Shown in pieces: positions 6,388 to 6,886 of a DNA stretch of 6,886 nucleotides; position 1 is the first letter of the stretch; every line of letters begins with the position of its first letter. The position numbers were made by a program, and so were the translations under genes. Origin of the DNA: an uncultured Clostridia bacterium. Its GTDB lineage: Bacteria > Bacillota > Clostridia > Oscillospirales > Butyricicoccaceae. The notes under the pieces are model-generated. The model had not been told where the DNA came from. It worked only from the letters and a program-made list of their open reading frames with translations, and ran no database searches. Where the stretch lies: NCBI GenBank assembly GCA_910589115.1, contig CAJUSB010000148.1, positions 1 to 6,886 of the forward strand, written 5' to 3'.

Positions 6388-6395
6388 CATCCTCA

Positions 6396-6886
6396 TCATA
6401 AATCGCGCCCAACCGCGCGGGCAAGCTGCCGCAGCTCCGGCATCGTCTCCTCAAAAGATTCATATGTCAGAGACTGCGCACCGTCCGAAAGCGCGTGCGC
6501 CGGATCGTTGTGCACCTCAATAATCAGGCCGTCCGCCCCGGCTGCTACCGCCGCCCGCGCCAATGGACGCACCATCCAATAAATGCCCGCCGCATGTGAC
6601 GGGTCCACCACTACCGGTAAATGGCTGATCCGCTTGAGTACCGGCACCGCCGAAATGTCCAGCGTGTTGCGCGTGCAAGTCTCATAAGTCCGAATGCCGC
6701 GCTCACACAAAATTACATTGCTGTTGCCGCCCGCCATCAGATATTCCGCACTCATCAGAAATTCCTCTATCGTGTTCGCAAAACCACGCTTCAGCAAAAC
6801 CGGCGTCTTCGTCCGCCCCAGCTCCTTTAATAGCTCAAAATTCTGCATGTTGCGCGCTCCAACCTGGAAACAATCACATTTTCCAA
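6396..6886 (-). CDS. aroF: 3-deoxy-7-phosphoheptulonate (DAHP) synthase, C-terminal part
   Basis: The enzyme condenses phosphoenolpyruvate and erythrose 4-phosphate to DAHP, the entry step of the pathway and the usual point of feedback control. The last 162 residues are visible. The frame stays open to the window edge and reads GKCDCFQVGARNMQNFELLK, so the Met at 6848 is internal and the true start lies outside. Motifs place it in the type I-beta (Bacillus/Thermotoga-like) group: ARNMQNFELL, LLKRG, GGNSNVILCERGIRTYE, VVDPSHAAG and GLIIEVHNDP followed by LSDGAQSL. The His of DPSHAAG, the Glu of IIEVH and the Asp of LSDGAQ match the known metal ligands; the Cys ligand and any N-terminal regulatory domain lie off the window. 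The symbol aroF follows common clostridial naming and other names are in use for this group. Confidence 0.95.
   Translation of the reverse strand, partial: GKCDCFQVGARNMQNFELLKELGRTKTPVLLKRGFANTIEEFLMSAEYLMAGGNSNVILCERGIRTYETCTRNTLDISAVPVLKRISHLPVVVDPSHAAGIYWMVRPLARAAVAAGADGLIIEVHNDPAHALSDGAQSLTYESFEETMPELRQLARAVGRDL

Noticed and set aside
6170..6395. T-box, attenuator with leader peptide, or promoter upstream of aroB
   Set aside because: No T-box consensus, no short frame rich in aromatic codons, and no paired -35 and -10 boxes with proper spacing were found on the minus strand.

Overview
This window is almost entirely one minus-strand operon for aromatic amino acid biosynthesis. It runs right to left as aroF (3' part only) - aroB - aroC - pheA - aroA - aroE-aroK fusion and ends at a strong intrinsic terminator at 179-210. 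Every gene was identified from family motifs in its translation. The organism is probably a moderately GC-rich member of the Clostridia (Bacillota), perhaps of the Oscillospiraceae/Ruminococcaceae type. This rests on strong AGGAGG-type ribosome binding sites, the DAHP synthase and fused chorismate mutase-prephenate dehydratase types, and GC-rich modular palindromic repeats between genes. The taxonomic call is an inference.

Layout: 1-178 has no gene and holds a mosaic palindromic repeat. 179-210 is the operon terminator. 223-1611 is a two-domain shikimate dehydrogenase-shikimate kinase. 1614-2885 is EPSP synthase. 2882-4024 is chorismate mutase-prephenate dehydratase with a C-terminal ACT domain. 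4008-5111 is chorismate synthase. 5132-6169 is 3-dehydroquinate synthase. 6170-6395 is a 226-base gap holding a second, inverted copy of the mosaic repeat and a GC-rich hairpin. 6396-6886 is the C-terminal part of DAHP synthase, open at the window edge.

Together the genes supply DAHP synthase, DHQ synthase, shikimate dehydrogenase, shikimate kinase, EPSP synthase and chorismate synthase, then the branch from chorismate to phenylpyruvate. 3-Dehydroquinate dehydratase and prephenate dehydrogenase (tyrosine branch) are not in the window. The five genes from aroB to aroE-aroK are packed tightly (gaps or overlaps of +20, -17, -4 and +2 bases), and ribosome binding sites for pheA, aroA and aroE-aroK lie inside the last codons of the gene before, which suggests translational coupling.

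The operon is ordinary primary metabolism, and I see no undescribed defence or mobile system. The two things most worth a second look are the pair of inverted mosaic repeats that bracket the aroB to aroE-aroK block and share conserved blocks around exchangeable palindromic modules, and the uncommon AroE-AroK fusion.
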